From an uncultured Algoriphagus sp. (lineage in GTDB: Bacteria > Bacteroidota > Bacteroidia > Cytophagales > Cyclobacteriaceae), in contig CAJBER010000133.1 in assembly GCA_903952135.1 (NCBI GenBank), forward strand, positions 1-51,517: a stretch of 51,517 bases of DNA, in the 5' to 3' direction. How positions within the stretch are numbered: the first letter of the stretch is position 1; each line of letters opens with the position of its first letter. Below are positions 1 to 7,453 of this stretch, one piece after another. A model generated the notes under the pieces. That model searched no databases. It worked only from the letters and a program-made list of their open reading frames with translations, and was not told the origin of the DNA. A program made the translations under genes and the position numbers.

Positions 1-71
1 AGCCTAGCTAGGAATCGAACCTAGATCTAGCGTTTAGGAAACGCTTGTTCTATCCGTTGAACTACAAGGCC
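1..71 (-). tRNA. tRNA-Arg (anticodon CCT), 3' end at window edge
   Basis: Read on the minus strand, the segment folds as a cloverleaf: D stem GTTC/GAAC, anticodon stem AGCGT/ACGCT around loop TTCCTAA (anticodon CCT, reading AGG), 4-nt variable loop, and T stem CTAGG/CCTAG around TTCGATT. The acceptor stem starts with GGCCTTG at position 71 and its partner CTAGGCT ends at position 1, so the discriminator base and any CCA lie outside the window. The acceptor stem has one T-T mismatch and a terminal G-T pair by eye. Confidence 0.93.
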
Positions 72-129
72 AAATAGTCCTGCAAGATAGTCTCAATGTC
101 AACTTTTACGCAAATAATTTACAGGCAAC

Positions 130-161
130 TTGTGGCTTTTCAATCCTTTATCGTATCTTTG
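130..161 (+). promoter_or_regulatory. Bacteroidota-type promoter of the rpsP operon
   Basis: The -7 box TATCTTTG (154-161) fits the TAnnTTTG consensus of the Bacteroidota primary sigma factor. A TTG at 130-132 lies 21 bp upstream as a possible -33 element. The box is 53 bp before the rpsP start and downstream of the divergent tRNA gene. The transcription start is inferred, not seen. Confidence 0.6.
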
Positions 162-214
162 CAGTCCAAAATTAGGATGGACGGGTTCCATCCACTCACT
201 AAAAACAGTTAATT

Positions 215-952
215 ATGTCCGTAAAAATCAGATTAGCACGTCGTGGTCGCAAGAAACAAGCCATTTACGACGTGGTTGTAGCTGATGCAAGAGCTCCACG
301 TGATGGACGCTTCATCGAGAAACTCGGAACTTACAATCCGAACACGAACCCCGCTTCCATCAACATCAACAATGAGCGCGCTCTTACCTGGTTGTTGAAT
401 GGAGCTCAGCCTACCGATACCGTGAAAGCCATGCTTTCTTACCGCGGTGTCATGCTGAAGAAACACCTCCAAATCGGAGTGTTGAAAGGTGCTATTTCCC
501 AAGAACAAGCCGATGCTAAATTCAACGCATGGCTTTCTGAGAAAGACACTAAGATCGAAGGCAAGAAAGACCAACTTGCAGCTGCTAAGGCAGATGCACG
601 TAAGGCTGCACTTGCTGCTGAAACAGCCAAGAACCAGGCGCGTATCGACGCAATCAAAGCAAGAGAAGCTGCTGCTGTTGTCGCTGCTGAACCTGCAGTA
701 GAAGAAGTTGAAGAAGAAACTCCTGCAGCGGAAGCTCCAGTGGTAGAAGAAGAAACTCCTGCTGCTCCTGAAGTTGAAGCTACCTCCGCTGAAGAGCCGG
801 TAGTTGAAGCTGCTGAAGAAGTTGAAGCTCCAGTTGCTGAAGAAACTGCTCCTGCAGTGGAAGCTGCTGCTGAAGATACTACCTCCTCTGAGGCACCTGC
901 CGCTGACACAGCTGATGCTGGCTCAGCCGATGGTGGCGCTGCTGGAGAATAA
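215..952 (+). CDS. rpsP: 30S ribosomal protein S16 with long acidic C-terminal tail
   Basis: Small-subunit ribosomal protein S16, which binds 16S rRNA early in 30S assembly. The first ~85 residues carry the S16 fold, starting [19 protein letters not shown] and including the [14 protein letters not shown] segment. Bacterial S16 is usually 80-100 residues and Bacteroidota forms are longer, but this one is 245 residues. After a Lys/Ala-rich helix-like stretch (about 115-160) comes a low-complexity tail (about 160-245) made almost only of Ala, Glu, Val, Pro and Thr with imperfect EEETPAAPE-type repeats. The tail is in frame, uses normal codons and ends 12 bp before rimM, so it looks genuine. First gene of rpsP-rimM-trmD-rplS. 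The S16 identity is secure; the role of the tail is unknown. Confidence 0.97.
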   Translation: MSVKIRLARRGRKKQAIYDVVVADARAPRDGRFIEKLGTYNPNTNPASININNERALTWLLNGAQPTDTVKAMLSYRGVMLKKHLQIGVLKGAISQEQADAKFNAWLSEKDTKIEGKKDQLAAAKADARKAALAAETAKNQARIDAIKAREAAAVVAAEPAVEEVEEETPAAEAPVVEEETPAAPEVEATSAEEPVVEAAEEVEAPVAEETAPAVEAAAEDTTSSEAPAADTADAGSADGGAAGE

Positions 953-964
953 TAGATTCCTACC

Positions 965-1495
965 ATGAACAAGGACCAGTGCTTTTTGATAGGCCGGATA
1001 GCCAAAGTTCATGGACTTCGTGGTGAAGTAAATGTGGTGCTCGACGTAGATTATCCTGAGGAATACGAAGGATTAGAGCACCTCTTCCTCGATCAAAAAG
1101 GGCGCTTGATTCCCTTCTTTCTGGAACACTTTGTGATCCAGCACGGAGGCAAAGCACTCGCCAAGTTTGAGGAACTCGACCGCATCGAAGAAGTGGAACA
1201 TCTCGTAGGATCGGAAGTATATCTTCCACTCTCCGAGCTGCCCGAACTCGATGAAGATCAGTATTACTTCCACGAACTGATAGGTTTTGACGTCATCGAC
1301 GTGACGATGGGACCCATCGGACCTGTGCAGGTCGTCTACGATCTGGAAACACAGGACCTCCTCGGAGTGACCCACCAGGGCAAAGAAGTGCTGATTCCCA
1401 TACAGGACGGCATCATTACCCAAGTGGACAAGGCAGCAAAAAAAGTTTTCTGCCAGTTGCCCGAAGGCTTACTTGACATTTATCTGGAAGATTGA
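965..1495 (+). CDS. rimM: 16S rRNA processing protein RimM
   Basis: Ribosome maturation factor that binds S19 and the 30S head during late 16S rRNA processing. The 176-residue product starts with the family signature (IGRIAKVHGLRGEVNV, about residues 8-23) of the N-terminal RimM beta-barrel. The C-terminal PRC-barrel half holds YFHELIGFDV and the VLIPIQDGIITQVD region (about 137-150). Length matches the usual 165-180 residues. It lies 12 bp after rpsP and 3 bp before trmD, the standard order of this operon, so translational coupling is likely. Confidence 0.97.
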   Translation: MNKDQCFLIGRIAKVHGLRGEVNVVLDVDYPEEYEGLEHLFLDQKGRLIPFFLEHFVIQHGGKALAKFEELDRIEEVEHLVGSEVYLPLSELPELDEDQYYFHELIGFDVIDVTMGPIGPVQVVYDLETQDLLGVTHQGKEVLIPIQDGIITQVDKAAKKVFCQLPEGLLDIYLED

Positions 1496-1498
1496 GCC

Positions 1499-2188
1499 AT
1501 GCAAATTGACATCATCTCGGTCGTTCCCGGACTATTGGAAGGCCCTTTTTCACATTCCATCCTCAAACGAGCGGAAGAAAAAGACATCGCCACGGTTCGG
1601 ATACACAACCTCCGCGATTATGCCACCGGCAAACAAAAGCAAGTGGACGATTATGCATTTGGTGGGGGCGCAGGGATGGTCTTGATGATCGAACCCATTG
1701 CCCGCTGCATCGAAGCCCTTCAGCAGGAGCGTGTATATGATGAAATCATCTACATGACCCCCGATGGAGCCACCTTCGATCAGCCCATGGCCAATGCCCT
1801 CTCCCAAACGAAAAACCTCCTGATCCTCTGCGGTCATTACAAGGGGGTCGATCAGCGGGTCAGGGATGCCTTCATCACCAAAGAGATCAGCATCGGAGAT
1901 TACGTGCTGTCGGGTGGCGAGTTGGCTGCAGCGGTTGTCGCTGACGCCATCATTCGACTCATCCCAGGCGTACTCAACGACGAAACCTCTGCGTTGACGG
2001 ATTCCTTCCAAGATAACTTACTTGCCCCGCCGGTATATACTCGGCCGGCAGTATACGAAGGAAGAGAAGTTCCCGAGGTACTGCTCTCAGGGCACGAAGC
2101 CAAGATAAGTCAATGGAGATTTGAAGCGTCGGTTCGCCGAACTCGAGAAAAACGACCAGATCTTCTAGAAGATTCGGGTTGGGAGTAG
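1499..2188 (+). CDS. trmD: tRNA (guanine-N1-)-methyltransferase TrmD
   Basis: SAM-dependent enzyme that makes m1G37 in tRNAs with G36, preventing +1 frameshifting. It is a SPOUT-class trefoil-knot protein. Visible signatures are the [12 protein letters not shown] segment (about residues 50-61), [12 protein letters not shown] (about 103-114) and [12 protein letters not shown] (about 124-135), the last two forming the knot and SAM pocket. The later ALTDSFQ segment carries the family's catalytic aspartate. The 229-residue length is normal. It starts 3 bp after rimM; a 78-bp gap separates it from rplS. Confidence 0.97.
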   Translation: MQIDIISVVPGLLEGPFSHSILKRAEEKDIATVRIHNLRDYATGKQKQVDDYAFGGGAGMVLMIEPIARCIEALQQERVYDEIIYMTPDGATFDQPMANALSQTKNLLILCGHYKGVDQRVRDAFITKEISIGDYVLSGGELAAAVVADAIIRLIPGVLNDETSALTDSFQDNLLAPPVYTRPAVYEGREVPEVLLSGHEAKISQWRFEASVRRTREKRPDLLEDSGWE

Positions 2189-2223
2189 GCGAGACAAGAG
2201 TATAGAAGTAGTAATTCATTTAT

Positions 2224-2237
2224 ACCGCTGCGGCGGT
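2224..2237 (+). promoter_or_regulatory. Small GC hairpin in the rplS leader
   Basis: ACCGC (2224-2228) can pair with GCGGT (2233-2237) in the 78-bp trmD-rplS gap, 29 bp before the rplS start. The gap is unusually long for this operon, and r-protein leaders are common control sites. One short stem is weak evidence, so a leader function is only a suggestion. Confidence 0.25.
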
Positions 2238-2266
2238 GCACTGCGAAAGCATAAAAACATAGAGCT

Positions 2267-2632
2267 ATGAGCGATCTAATGAAAATTGTAGAAGCGGAAT
2301 ACAGCGAGGCGAGAGCCAAATTCCCTTCCTTCAAAGCCGGTGATACCATCAACGTACACGTACGTATCAAAGAAGGTAACAAGGAGCGTATCCAGCAGTT
2401 CCAAGGAACTGTGATCCAGCGCAAAAACCCAAACTCCAATGGTGAGACCTTTACCGTGCGTAAAGTATCCAATGGTGTAGGAGTAGAGCGTATCTTCCCA
2501 ATCATCTCTCCAGCCATCGAGCAAATCGACTTGGTACGTGAGGGTAAGGTGAGAAGAGCACGTCTATTCTACTTGAGAGGACGTCAAGGTAAGGCGGCTC
2601 GTATCAAGGAAAAAATCAGACCAAGAAACTAA
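2267..2632 (+). CDS. rplS: 50S ribosomal protein L19
   Basis: Large-subunit protein L19, located at the 30S-50S interface. The 121-residue product has the L19 hallmarks [20 protein letters not shown] (about 21-40), [10 protein letters not shown], and a basic C-terminus with the [21 protein letters not shown] segment split across residues 97-117. Length is within the 110-125 range of the family. It closes the rpsP-rimM-trmD-rplS operon and is followed 15 bp later by a strong intrinsic terminator. Confidence 0.97.
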   Translation: MSDLMKIVEAEYSEARAKFPSFKAGDTINVHVRIKEGNKERIQQFQGTVIQRKNPNSNGETFTVRKVSNGVGVERIFPIISPAIEQIDLVREGKVRRARLFYLRGRQGKAARIKEKIRPRN

Positions 2633-2647
2633 TTCTAGTCTATTCCC

Positions 2648-2684
2648 AAAAAAAAAGGCCCCGTATTTACGGGGCCTTTTTTTT
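2648..2684. terminator. Intrinsic terminator of the rpsP-rplS operon
   Basis: GGCCCCGT (2657-2664) pairs with ACGGGGCC (2669-2676), an 8-bp GC-rich stem with a 4-nt loop. It is flanked by nine A on the left and eight T on the right, so it could work in both directions. The first palindromic repeat starts immediately after its T-run. Confidence 0.95.
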
Positions 2685-2859
2685 AACCTTTGCTGTTTTC
2701 AAAACAGCGAAGGTTTTAGACTAAAACAACTAAACTAGACCTTCGAGGTCTGGGAGACCTCAAAGGTTGCGCCCAACCTTTGCTGTTTTTTTTAACAGCG
2801 AAGGTTTTGTATTCCATTTCAAGCATTTAAACCTTCGAGGTCTAAAAGACCTCAAAGGT
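2685..2859. repeat. Block of four palindromic repeats (family 1), two-hairpin module duplicated
   Basis: Four inverted repeats lie between the rplS terminator and the gltX promoter: A 2685-2715, B 2739-2767, C 2775-2806, D 2831-2859. A and C share outer arms AACCTTTG/CGAAGGTT with an inner CTG/CAG stem and a T-rich loop. B and D have arms ACCTTCGAGGTCT/AGACCTCAAAGGT. A+B and C+D form the same module in tandem, about 90 bp per unit. In each palindrome the arms differ at the same position (CCTTTG versus CCTTCG), which gives every copy a direction: A and C point one way, B and D the other. The same family recurs at 32901-33100. The organisation resembles REP/BIME elements of other bacteria. Confidence 0.9.
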
Positions 2860-2873
2860 GCCCGACAAATTCC

Positions 2874-2881
2874 TATCTTTG
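2874..2881 (+). promoter_or_regulatory. Putative -7 box of gltX
   Basis: TATCTTTG fits the Bacteroidota TAnnTTTG consensus and lies 24 bp before the gltX ATG, just after the last palindromic repeat. No clear -33 element is visible, because that position falls inside repeat D. Confidence 0.55.
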
Positions 2882-2905
2882 TGGGCTTAGTAGCCACAAA
2901 AATCT

Positions 2906-4447
2906 ATGACCAAAGAAGTTCGCGTACGATTTGCACCTTCCCCAACGGGAGCACTCCATATCGGAGGGCTGCGCACCGCCCTCTACAATTACCTTTTTGC
3001 CCGAAAAATGGGAGGAAAATTTCTCCTGCGCATCGAAGATACCGACCAAACGCGCTTTGTGCCTGGCGCCGAAGAATACATCCAAGAATCCCTAGACTGG
3101 ATGGGGATCTCCCCAGACGAAAGTCCCTGGAAGCCAGGAAGCGTAGGCCCCTACCGCCAGTCCGAGCGCAAGGCGAGCTACATGAACTATGCCCTGGACT
3201 TAATCAAAAAAGGGCACGCCTACTACGCCTTCGATACCGCCGAAGAATTGGAAGCCATGCGCGAGCGCCTCACCGCTGCCCGCGTAGTGCAGCCTCAGTA
3301 CAACAGCATTACCCGAACCCAAATGAAAAACTCCCTCACCCTCTCTGCAGAAGAAGTGAAGGAACGATTGGCTTCGGGAGATCCCTACGTCATTCGCGCC
3401 AAACTTCCCCTCAAGGAGGAGGTGCGCTTTCATGACTTAATCCGCGGCTGGGTGCTTGTGCATTCCAGTACCCTAGACGATAAGGTCTTGATGAAATCAG
3501 ACGGCATGCCTACCTACCACCTGGCCAACATTGTGGATGACCACCTGATGGGCATCACCCACGTGATTCGTGGAGAAGAATGGCTTCCCTCAGCTCCCCT
3601 GCACGTATTGCTGTACCGATTTTTTGGTTGGGAGGATACCATGCCCCAGTTTGCCCACCTGCCCCTGCTCCTCAAGCCGGATGGCAATGGCAAGCTCTCC
3701 AAGCGCGATGGTGACAAGTTGGGCTTTCCCGTATTTCCACTCAACTGGACCGATCCTTTTACAGGGGAAAAATCCAGCGGCTTCCGCGAAAACGGCTACC
3801 TGCCGGATGCGCTCCTCAACTTCCTTGCCTTCCTAGGCTGGAACCCAGGGGATGAGCGCGAGATTTTCTCCTTGGAAGAACTCGTAGAAGCCTTCTCCAT
3901 CGAGCGCATTGGCAAGTCGGGAACCAAATTTGACATCGCCAAAGCGAAGTGGTTTAACGAACATTACCTCCGTAGCAGCGCGCAGGAGGACTTGATCGCC
4001 TACCTTCAGCAGGATGCGCATGCAGCAGGCACCACCCTTTCCCAAGAAAAAGCAGGAGCTATCGTCTCCCTTCTTCGAGATCGGGTCACCTTCCCTGGGG
4101 ACTTCTGGAGAGACAGTCAGTTTATCAGCCATGCACCTACTCAATTTGATACAGAGGTAGCGGCCAAAAAATGGAATGCCGATGCAGCCACCTTGCTTCA
4201 AGGCTATGCAAACGCACTGGAATCTGGGGTAGCCGCTCCTTTTGATGGAACGGCAGCCAAGGCACTCTTGGAAAGTACGGCCGAAGCCACGGGCATCAAG
4301 CTGGGCAAAGTCATGCAGGCAGTCCGTCTGGCGGTCACTGGACTAGGTGCCGGCCCTGACCTAATGGAAGTTTTTGCGATTTTAGGTCCTCAAGAGGTGG
4401 CCAAAAGAATTCGATTTGCGTTAGATACGCTAGCAATCGTAGACTGA
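2906..4447 (+). CDS. gltX: Glutamyl-tRNA synthetase
   Basis: Class I aminoacyl-tRNA synthetase charging tRNA-Glu in the cytoplasm. The 513-residue product opens with RFAPSPTGALHIGGLRTAL, the HIGH-type motif being HIGG at residues 18-21. The KMSKS-type loop is KLSKR at residues 263-267. RIEDTDQTR and the GEEWLPSAP segment are also typical. The helical anticodon-binding half fills the C-terminus. Length and motifs fit bacterial GluRS of the Bacteroidota. It is separated from the ribosomal operon by the family-1 repeat block and its own promoter. The next small gene starts 1 bp after its stop. Confidence 0.97.
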   Translation: MTKEVRVRFAPSPTGALHIGGLRTALYNYLFARKMGGKFLLRIEDTDQTRFVPGAEEYIQESLDWMGISPDESPWKPGSVGPYRQSERKASYMNYALDLIKKGHAYYAFDTAEELEAMRERLTAARVVQPQYNSITRTQMKNSLTLSAEEVKERLASGDPYVIRAKLPLKEEVRFHDLIRGWVLVHSSTLDDKVLMKSDGMPTYHLANIVDDHLMGITHVIRGEEWLPSAPLHVLLYRFFGWEDTMPQFAHLPLLLKPDGNGKLSKRDGDKLGFPVFPLNWTDPFTGEKSSGFRENGYLPDALLNFLAFLGWNPGDEREIFSLEELVEAFSIERIGKSGTKFDIAKAKWFNEHYLRSSAQEDLIAYLQQDAHAAGTTLSQEKAGAIVSLLRDRVTFPGDFWRDSQFISHAPTQFDTEVAAKKWNADAATLLQGYANALESGVAAPFDGTAAKALLESTAEATGIKLGKVMQAVRLAVTGLGAGPDLMEVFAILGPQEVAKRIRFALDTLAIVD

Positions 4448-4448
4448 G

Positions 4449-4634
4449 ATGACCAAAAAGAAGAAAAAAGAAGAAGACCCCCGTGTACACGAAGAATTGA
4501 AGGGATTCAAAATGGAAATCAACTCCTTTGGAGAAATCTCTTCCAGCCTTCCTATCGAGGCAATCAATGACTTCCTCAATAAAAATGTGGAAGATAAAAA
4601 ACTCAAAGAGCGAGAGGATCAAACACAGGATTAA
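4449..4634 (+). CDS. Small charged protein downstream of gltX
   Basis: A 61-residue, highly charged protein with a Lys/Glu-rich start (MTKKKKKEEDPRVHEELKGF), a central segment EINSFGEISSSLPIEAINDFLN and a charged end. It has no signal peptide, membrane segment or cysteine. It begins one base after the gltX stop and ends in the foot of the shared terminator, so it is almost certainly co-transcribed and translationally coupled with gltX. I do not recognise a functional family; I expect relatives next to gltX in other Cytophagales, which I cannot check here. Its coding status rests on position, codon-like composition and clean boundaries. Confidence 0.75.
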   Translation: MTKKKKKEEDPRVHEELKGFKMEINSFGEISSSLPIEAINDFLNKNVEDKKLKEREDQTQD

Positions 4635-4692
4635 ACCCTAAACTACCTACAAAAGCTTCTTTAATCGAGGCTTTTGTGGTTTTAGGGGTTTC
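4633..4692 (+). terminator. Intrinsic terminator of gltX operon
   Basis: A two-part hairpin. The inner stem is ACAAAAGC (4649-4656)/GCTTTTGT (4670-4677). The outer stem pairs AAACCCTAAA with TTTAGGGGTTT. A T-run follows at 4694-4700. The left foot overlaps the last bases of the 61-aa gene. Confidence 0.85.
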
Positions 4693-4720
4693 ATTTTTTT
4701 AAGTTCAACACCCAAACCTC

Positions 4721-7426
4721 ATGGTACACCAAAAAGAATTTTCAGCAAGTGAACATCCCTCAAGGAGTAGGTTGAGGCAAACACAGCTCTTCCTACTGAA
4801 CCTATCGTGGGCGTTCATTCTGTTGTGTTTTCTTGCCACTTCCACACAGGCACAAACCGGAAGTCTCAGCGGAACTATCCTCGCAAAACCAGCAAATACC
4901 CCGCTTTCGGATGTCCATGTTTTCATTCCCAACACCACCTTTCAAGCCTTTTCTGATGGGGAAGGCAACTTTCTGTTGGCCAACTTGCCGGAAGGCACCT
5001 GGGAGCTGCAAGTGCGAGGACAGGGATGGGGGAGTTTTAGTCAACAGATTCAAATCAAAGCAGGGCTGCCTGTGCGCTTAGCCATTGCGCTCAACAAGGC
5101 CGCAGAGCCAGCACCCAGCTCAGCTACTCTATCCAAATCCAAGCGAGCCAAACTGACTGAGGCTGTCCAGGAGGCCTTAGTTGGAAAGGCCGAAGAAGGG
5201 AAGCGCCCCCAGCTCTTAAATCCGGATAAGCTGATTTTTGAGGAGCAAAAGGATAAATCCTTCCGGGCGCATTCAGCTGGGCCCTTGTTTTTTTCCAACG
5301 AGGAAACCGGCTACTTGGTGGCTGTATATTTTGATCCCTTTACCTTAGAGATCTCCGCCCCTCAGCGCCTGACTTACGCATATTTTGAGTTGCCCAAGGA
5401 AGAAAGTAAGGAAGAAGCAAGGAGGGCGGCACGTCTAAAGGCCTATCAAACTAGCCCAGCCTTTTATATTGCCCAGCTGATGGAAGGAAAGACGGAGCTT
5501 TTTTCTACTCCAGCACAACCTGAAGTGGCATTTACAACCCAGCCAGGCACCTACCGACTTACCTTTGCCAAGCCGCTGTCCATTAGCTTGCCTGACGGCT
5601 CTCAAGGCTCACTAGACTATAGTGGGGAAAAGCTGCTCGTTCACCTCAACGGCAATCCCGTGTCCCAGGCTCAACTCAATTTGGGTGGGTTTTTTGTGAA
5701 CCAAAACCCCATCTTCGGAGTGCCCTTCAATTTCAATGCGGAGCGCTTGACCAAATTGGCCAATCTAGAAAAAAATGAAGAGGTGATGCAAGAACGCCTC
5801 TACCTGCATACCGACCGCAAGCACTATTGGCCAGCTGAAAACATCTATTTCAAAGCCTACCTCTCCTATGGTAATCCACTGATGGCAGAAGAGTTGAGCA
5901 AGGTTCTGCATGTGGAGTTGATCGATACCACAGGCTACGAATGGATACATCAGGTGGTAGAAATCAAAGACGGGGTTGCCCAAGGGCACCTATCCCTTCC
6001 GGACTTATCCGAAACGGGTAATTTTTTCCTGCGTGCCTACACCGCCTGGAGTCTAAATTACGAGCAGGAAGAATTTGTATTGCCTATTCAGATTTTAGCG
6101 CACCAGAAGCAACCTGCCCCATCCCTGCCTTACTTGGATTCAAAGCATGTTCGTGTTTTCTCGGATAAGCAGTCCTATGGCCCAGGAGAAAAAGTCACGC
6201 TTAATATCCTAGCGCTAGATCAGGAGGGAAAACACCTGAAATCCAACCTTTCTGTGTCGGTGCTCGATGCCAATCAGGCGGTCTATGTGCCCGAGCCAAA
6301 AGGGATGGAAGTACTCGTTTCCCCTTCCAAACGAAAAAGTCAAGGCCCCGAAGCGGCCTATCCCGTAGAAAAGGGGTTTGAGCTGGCTGGAAATCTGCTG
6401 AACGATAGCGGAGTACCAGTGCAGGGCTCCATCAAAGCCTTTGTCAACGGATACGAAGATGTGCGTACCCTTAAATCTGGGAAAGACGGCACCTTCAGCT
6501 TTCCGGCATCAAACTTCCCTGGGGAGTTTGAAGTGTCCCTACAGGCTACGGATCAAAATGCCCGTCCCATACGCGTGATCCAATTGAAGGTAAAATCATA
6601 TCCCACCCAAAATTCCTTCGGTCAACTCCCTTTCCCTAGCGTAGTGCCCAGGGGAATGCAGGATGCTTCCTTCCTGCCTATTCAGCCCTTGAAACAAGGC
6701 GAAATCATGCTGGAGGAAGCGGTGGTCGAAGAAAAAAAGGAAAACTCCATAGGACCGATGATTTATGGGGAACCAGATAAAGTAGTGATGACTGAGGGAA
6801 TGAATCTAGTGGGGACGACCCTCCAGTTTATTTATTCCTTATCCGCTCAAGTAGCAGGAATGAGAATTGTAGGCACTCCTCCAAATGTCCGGGTGTCCTT
6901 TAGAGGGGGCGAACCCCTAGTTCTAATCAATGGAGTGCCCGCAAATGGGTCTTCTGGAACTACCCTGGGAGGTGATGGAGGGGGTAGAACTTTTTATGAG
7001 GTGTTAGATGGGGTCAATATCTTCAACATCGAGCGCGTGGAGGTCATTCGGCGCTTGGTGCCCATGTATGGGGACTTAGGGAGAAATGGGGTCATCTCCA
7101 TCATCTTGAAGTCTGGGGAGCAACTCCAAAAAGAGGGCAATAACTTTACCCTGCTGAAGCTTCAGGGATTTGCACCACGCATTCCTTTTGAAACCGCAGA
7201 AGCGAGACGGAAGTTTTATCTATTCTTACAACCATTCCGGCCTACCCTGTATTGGAATCCAACCCTAAGTAACGACGGATCTAGACCTTCCATCCCCATT
7301 GAATTTATGCTCAATGAAAAAGCAGGGCCAATTTTGGTAGAAGTCCGTGGGATTACGGAACTTGGGGAGCCGATTTACGGTACCTTTGTGTTCAACGAAC
7401 CCATCAAAGAATCCGGTCAAAACTAA
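4721..7426 (+). CDS. Surface protein: regulatory-like domain, MG2-like region, TonB plug, no barrel (paralog 1)
   Basis: A 901-residue exported protein. A signal peptide follows a basic n-region (hydrophobic core about residues 22-40, ending STQAQ). Next is a carboxypeptidase-regulatory-like beta domain (about 47-125, SGTILAKPANTPLSDVHVF). A long middle part contains the Bacteroidota MG2-like signature YLHTD at 361-365 followed by YFKAYLSYGNP. A TonB-receptor plug-like domain (about 690-800, VRVSFRGGEPLVLINGVP and the IERVEVIRRLVPMYGDLGRNGVISI segment) comes last. The C-terminal ~100 residues end in LVEVRGITELGEPIYGTFVF instead of a 22-strand barrel, so this is not a complete TonB-dependent transporter. 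It is the first of three genes likely co-transcribed (gaps 27 and 14 bp). Families of this architecture are known but functionally uncharacterised. A role in outer-membrane/periplasmic binding is inference. Confidence 0.88.
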   Translation: MVHQKEFSASEHPSRSRLRQTQLFLLNLSWAFILLCFLATSTQAQTGSLSGTILAKPANTPLSDVHVFIPNTTFQAFSDGEGNFLLANLPEGTWELQVRGQGWGSFSQQIQIKAGLPVRLAIALNKAAEPAPSSATLSKSKRAKLTEAVQEALVGKAEEGKRPQLLNPDKLIFEEQKDKSFRAHSAGPLFFSNEETGYLVAVYFDPFTLEISAPQRLTYAYFELPKEESKEEARRAARLKAYQTSPAFYIAQLMEGKTELFSTPAQPEVAFTTQPGTYRLTFAKPLSISLPDGSQGSLDYSGEKLLVHLNGNPVSQAQLNLGGFFVNQNPIFGVPFNFNAERLTKLANLEKNEEVMQERLYLHTDRKHYWPAENIYFKAYLSYGNPLMAEELSKVLHVELIDTTGYEWIHQVVEIKDGVAQGHLSLPDLSETGNFFLRAYTAWSLNYEQEEFVLPIQILAHQKQPAPSLPYLDSKHVRVFSDKQSYGPGEKVTLNILALDQEGKHLKSNLSVSVLDANQAVYVPEPKGMEVLVSPSKRKSQGPEAAYPVEKGFELAGNLLNDSGVPVQGSIKAFVNGYEDVRTLKSGKDGTFSFPASNFPGEFEVSLQATDQNARPIRVIQLKVKSYPTQNSFGQLPFPSVVPRGMQDASFLPIQPLKQGEIMLEEAVVEEKKENSIGPMIYGEPDKVVMTEGMNLVGTTLQFIYSLSAQVAGMRIVGTPPNVRVSFRGGEPLVLINGVPANGSSGTTLGGDGGGRTFYEVLDGVNIFNIERVEVIRRLVPMYGDLGRNGVISIILKSGEQLQKEGNNFTLLKLQGFAPRIPFETAEARRKFYLFLQPFRPTLYWNPTLSNDGSRPSIPIEFMLNEKAGPILVEVRGITELGEPIYGTFVFNEPIKESGQN

Positions 7427-7453
7427 CTTGCTACCTACTCCCGCTAAACTCCT

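Noticed and set aside
439-1005. 188-residue open frame antisense to rpsP, rich in Ser/Ala
   Set aside because: It is the mirror of the Ala/Glu-rich tail of S16; low complexity, no start context, inside a highly expressed gene on the other strand.
2767-3435. 222-residue plus-strand frame overlapping the start of gltX
   Set aside because: It runs through the repeat block and then out of frame with gltX; Arg/Pro-rich shadow translation.
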